NCBI GenBank assembly: GCA_003455715.1
Contig: DMQJ01000323.1
Location: forward strand, 330-9,229
DNA length: 8,900 nucleotides
Reading direction: 5' to 3'
Origin: Acidimicrobiaceae bacterium
Lineage (GTDB): Bacteria > Actinomycetota > Acidimicrobiia > Acidimicrobiales > Ilumatobacteraceae
Shown here piece by piece: positions 7,242 through 8,900 of this stretch. Position 1 is the first letter of the stretch; each line of letters begins with the position of its first letter. Below the pieces are notes generated by a model. That model made no database searches. It was not told where the DNA came from and saw only the letters and a program-made list of their open reading frames with translations. A program made the position numbers and the translations under genes.

Positions 7242-8399
7242 GTGGTTGCCGACGTGGGCGCGCTCGTCAGCGGTGAGTGTGCCCCGGGCTTCGAGGCGGT
7301 GGGTGAGGCGTTTGCTGCCAACTTCGCGGAGCGGGGCGAGGTGGGCGCCGCGGTGCACGTGCTGGTGGGCGGACAAGTGGTGGTCGACCTCGTTGGCGGC
7401 TGGGCCAACGAAGCGGGCACTCGCCCGTGGACGGCCGACACGCTGGTGAACGTCTACTCGGTCGGCAAGGGCCTGCTGTCGGTGCTGGTGCTGCAACTGG
7501 TGGATGCGGGGCTGCTGTCGCTCGACACGCCCATCTCGTCGGTGTGGCCTGAGTTCGCGGCGCATGGCAAGGAGCGGGTGACGGTGCGCGACGCGTTGTG
7601 TCACCGGGCTGGCGTGCCGGCGATTCGTGAGCCCCTCACCGACGCTGACCTGTCCGACTGGGAGCGCATGACCTCTGCGCTGGCGGCGAGCGAGCCGTGG
7701 TTCGCCCCCGCCGACGGCCACGCGTACCACACCAACACATTCGGCCATCTGCTCGGTGAGGTGGTGCGGCGTGTGACGGGCCAGATGCCGGGGGAGCGGT
7801 TGCGGGAGATCGCCGCACCCATCGGGGCCGACGTGTGGTGGGGGCTGAGCGACGCCGAGTTGGCCCGGTGCGCCGATGTCATCTGGGCGCCGGCGCGGCC
7901 GTTGCCAGGCGTCGACCCGCACTCGTTGGAGGGCGCCGCACAGATGCTCGCGCTCGGCTACTTCAACCCGCCCGGCTACTCGTCGCAGGGTGTGGTGAAC
8001 ACCGAGGCGTGGCGTCGGGCGCAGGTGCCCGCCACCAACGGCCACGGCTCGGCCAGCGGTGTGGCGCGGTTCTACGCGGCGGTCATCGGTGCGCTGCCGG
8101 GGCATGCACCACTGGTGTCGCTGGGTTTGATGGCCGAGGCCGCCCGCGTGCACAGCGACGGTTTCTGCCCGGTGCTGGGAGAAGAGGTGCAGTTCGGCCT
8201 GGGGGTCACGCCGACGACGGCACGTCGGCCGTTGGGCACCTCGCCGCGCAGCTTCGGCCACTTCGGCACCGGCGGGGCGCTCGGGTTCGCCGACCCCGAT
8301 GCCGGCCTGGCGTTCGGCTACGTGATGAACCACGTCATTCCCCGCTGGCAGAGCAGCCGCAACCGGGCGCTCATCGACGCGCTGTACTCGGCGCTGTAG
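7242..8399 (+). CDS. Beta-lactamase-fold serine hydrolase (family VIII esterase-like)
   Basis: 385 aa from the GTG at 7242. Class C beta-lactamase/family VIII esterase motifs are visible: S-x-x-K as SVGK (Ser73 nucleophile, Lys76), the catalytic Tyr162 in AYHTNTFGHLLGEVVRRVTG, and a C-terminal HFGTGG (340-345) where the third motif falls. LCHRAGVP and NVYSVGKG are also typical. No signal peptide is seen, so it is probably a cytoplasmic esterase or amidase, not a periplasmic beta-lactamase. Its start lies two bases after the stop of the molybdenum hydroxylase, which implies one operon with translational coupling. Alternative starts are TTG 7236, overlapping that stop, and GTG 7254; all precede the conserved region. 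The C-terminus (RALIDALYSAL) looks complete. The natural substrate is unknown. Confidence 0.84.
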   Translation: MVADVGALVSGECAPGFEAVGEAFAANFAERGEVGAAVHVLVGGQVVVDLVGGWANEAGTRPWTADTLVNVYSVGKGLLSVLVLQLVDAGLLSLDTPISSVWPEFAAHGKERVTVRDALCHRAGVPAIREPLTDADLSDWERMTSALAASEPWFAPADGHAYHTNTFGHLLGEVVRRVTGQMPGERLREIAAPIGADVWWGLSDAELARCADVIWAPARPLPGVDPHSLEGAAQMLALGYFNPPGYSSQGVVNTEAWRRAQVPATNGHGSASGVARFYAAVIGALPGHAPLVSLGLMAEAARVHSDGFCPVLGEEVQFGLGVTPTTARRPLGTSPRSFGHFGTGGALGFADPDAGLAFGYVMNHVIPRWQSSRNRALIDALYSAL

Positions 8400-8402
8400 G
8401 TT
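8374..8402 (+). promoter_or_regulatory. Candidate promoter for a leaderless SsnA-like transcript
   Basis: TCGACG (8374-8379), a fair -35, is followed after 17 bp by TAGGTT (8397-8402), which fits TANNNT and overlaps the TAG stop of the hydrolase gene. The hexamer ends 7 nt before the GTG at 8410, the spacing of a leaderless transcript. It would let the last gene be expressed apart from the operon and supports GTG 8410 as a true start. Confidence 0.4.
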
Positions 8403-8409
8403 CGCAACC

Positions 8410-8900
8410 GTGAGTGCCGTCACCGCAGGGCTCGTGTGCAGCCACCATCACCTGTACTCGGCGTTGGCCCGCGGCATGCCCGCGCCGCCGCAGCAGCCCA
8501 CGTCGTTCCTGCAGATCCTCGAGCAGGTCTGGTGGCGTCTCGACGTCGCCTTGGATGAGGAGATGCTTCGCTGGTCGGCGATGCTCGGTGCCACCGAAGC
8601 GTTGCTGTGTGGCACCACCGCCATCGTCGACCACCACGAGTCACCGTCGTGCATCGAGGGGTCACTGTCGATCATCGCCGACGCGTGCGCGGAGGTGGGT
8701 GTGCGCACCAACCTCGCCTACGGGGTCACCGATCGTCACGGCGCCGACGGTGCTCGGCGAGGGTTGGCGGAGAACGAACGGTTCCTGCGTGGCGGGGGCC
8801 GCGGCATGGTGGGCGTGCACGCCGCGTTCACCTGCACCGACGACACGATGGCCGCGGCCGCAGGCTTGGCCGCCGACCTTGGCGTGGGCGTGCACATCCA
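8410..8900 (+). CDS. SsnA-like aminohydrolase (amidohydrolase superfamily), 5' part, lacking the usual N-terminal domain
   Basis: 163 codons are visible and the frame is open at the window edge. The sequence closely follows E. coli SsnA from its metal site onward: GLVCSHHHLYSALARG (SsnA GIVCSHNHFYSGLSRG), VWWRLDVALDEE, TTAIVDHHESPSCIEGSLS, then VGVHAAFT and GVHI at the edge, where the next metal histidine is expected. His12 and His14 form the H-x-H metal pair. Such enzymes hydrolytically deaminate or open N-heterocycles in the cytoplasm. SsnA normally has about 55 residues of beta-sandwich before the H-x-H strand; here only nine codons precede CSHHH. In this frame a TGA stands at 8323-8325 and no ATG, GTG or TTG occurs between it and 8410, so no longer start is possible. 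It follows the serine hydrolase by 10 bp. The family is well supported; whether the shortened enzyme works is open. Confidence 0.8.
   Translation, partial: MSAVTAGLVCSHHHLYSALARGMPAPPQQPTSFLQILEQVWWRLDVALDEEMLRWSAMLGATEALLCGTTAIVDHHESPSCIEGSLSIIADACAEVGVRTNLAYGVTDRHGADGARRGLAENERFLRGGGRGMVGVHAAFTCTDDTMAAAAGLAADLGVGVHI

Noticed and set aside
7242..8399. Antibiotic-resistance beta-lactamase
   Set aside because: There is no signal peptide and the overall pattern matches family VIII esterase-like hydrolases located in a catabolic operon, so resistance is not supported.
8382..8463. Exact 12-bp repeat CTGTACTCGGCG at 8382-8393 and 8452-8463, flanking the truncated SsnA start
   Set aside because: Considered as a deletion scar, but a deletion between repeats would leave one copy. 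Both copies encode native-looking LYSAL segments in their own genes, so chance is the simpler explanation.
1..8900. CRISPR array, tRNA, rRNA, transposase, toxin-antitoxin or phage genes
   Set aside because: Both strands were read and no such signatures were seen; all larger stretches are explained by the seven genes.

Overview
The window is GC-rich, gene-dense DNA with short intergenic gaps, GTG starts and almost no Shine-Dalgarno sequences. Two candidate leaderless starts have a TANNNT hexamer 6-7 nt upstream. This suggests a high-GC actinobacterium, possibly of the Acidimicrobiia type, but the assignment is an inference from composition and gene style because no marker gene is present. No RNA gene, IS element, phage gene or CRISPR array was seen, and no gene-free stretch exceeds about 80 bp.

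Layout. On the minus strand (64-1797) is a PEP-synthase/rifampin-phosphotransferase-like protein that has the phosphohistidine swivelling domain but no ATP-grasp domain. An 81-bp divergent region separates it from a plus-strand run of six genes. These are an N-carbamoyl-D-amino acid hydrolase of the nitrilase superfamily (1879-2817), an 8-helix TSUP/TauE-SafE permease (2831-3592), a membrane-anchored Met-rich extracytoplasmic protein (3641-4534), a fused [2Fe-2S]/molybdopterin hydroxylase of the XdhD (selenium-dependent xanthine dehydrogenase-like) type without a FAD domain (4615-7239), a beta-lactamase-fold serine hydrolase (7242-8399), and the 5' part of an SsnA-like aminohydrolase that runs off the right edge (8410-8900).

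How they may work together. XdhD-like molybdenum hydroxylases and SsnA-like aminohydrolases are neighbours in E. coli (ygfK-ssnA-ygfM-xdhD). That locus lies near a D-phenylhydantoinase gene, and the product of that reaction is the substrate of an N-carbamoyl-D-amino acid hydrolase. A reasonable hypothesis is a catabolic route for an N-heterocycle or ureido compound: molybdenum-dependent hydroxylation, hydrolytic deamination or ring opening, then decarbamoylation, with the TSUP permease moving a substrate or product. The substrate cannot be read from the sequence.

The most unusual points are the SsnA-like gene, which cannot encode the usual N-terminal beta-sandwich because no start codon exists upstream in its frame; the altered first iron-sulfur motif of the molybdenum enzyme; the PEP-utilising protein without its ATP-binding half; and a 16-bp AT-rich near-palindrome against the molybdenum enzyme's start codon.
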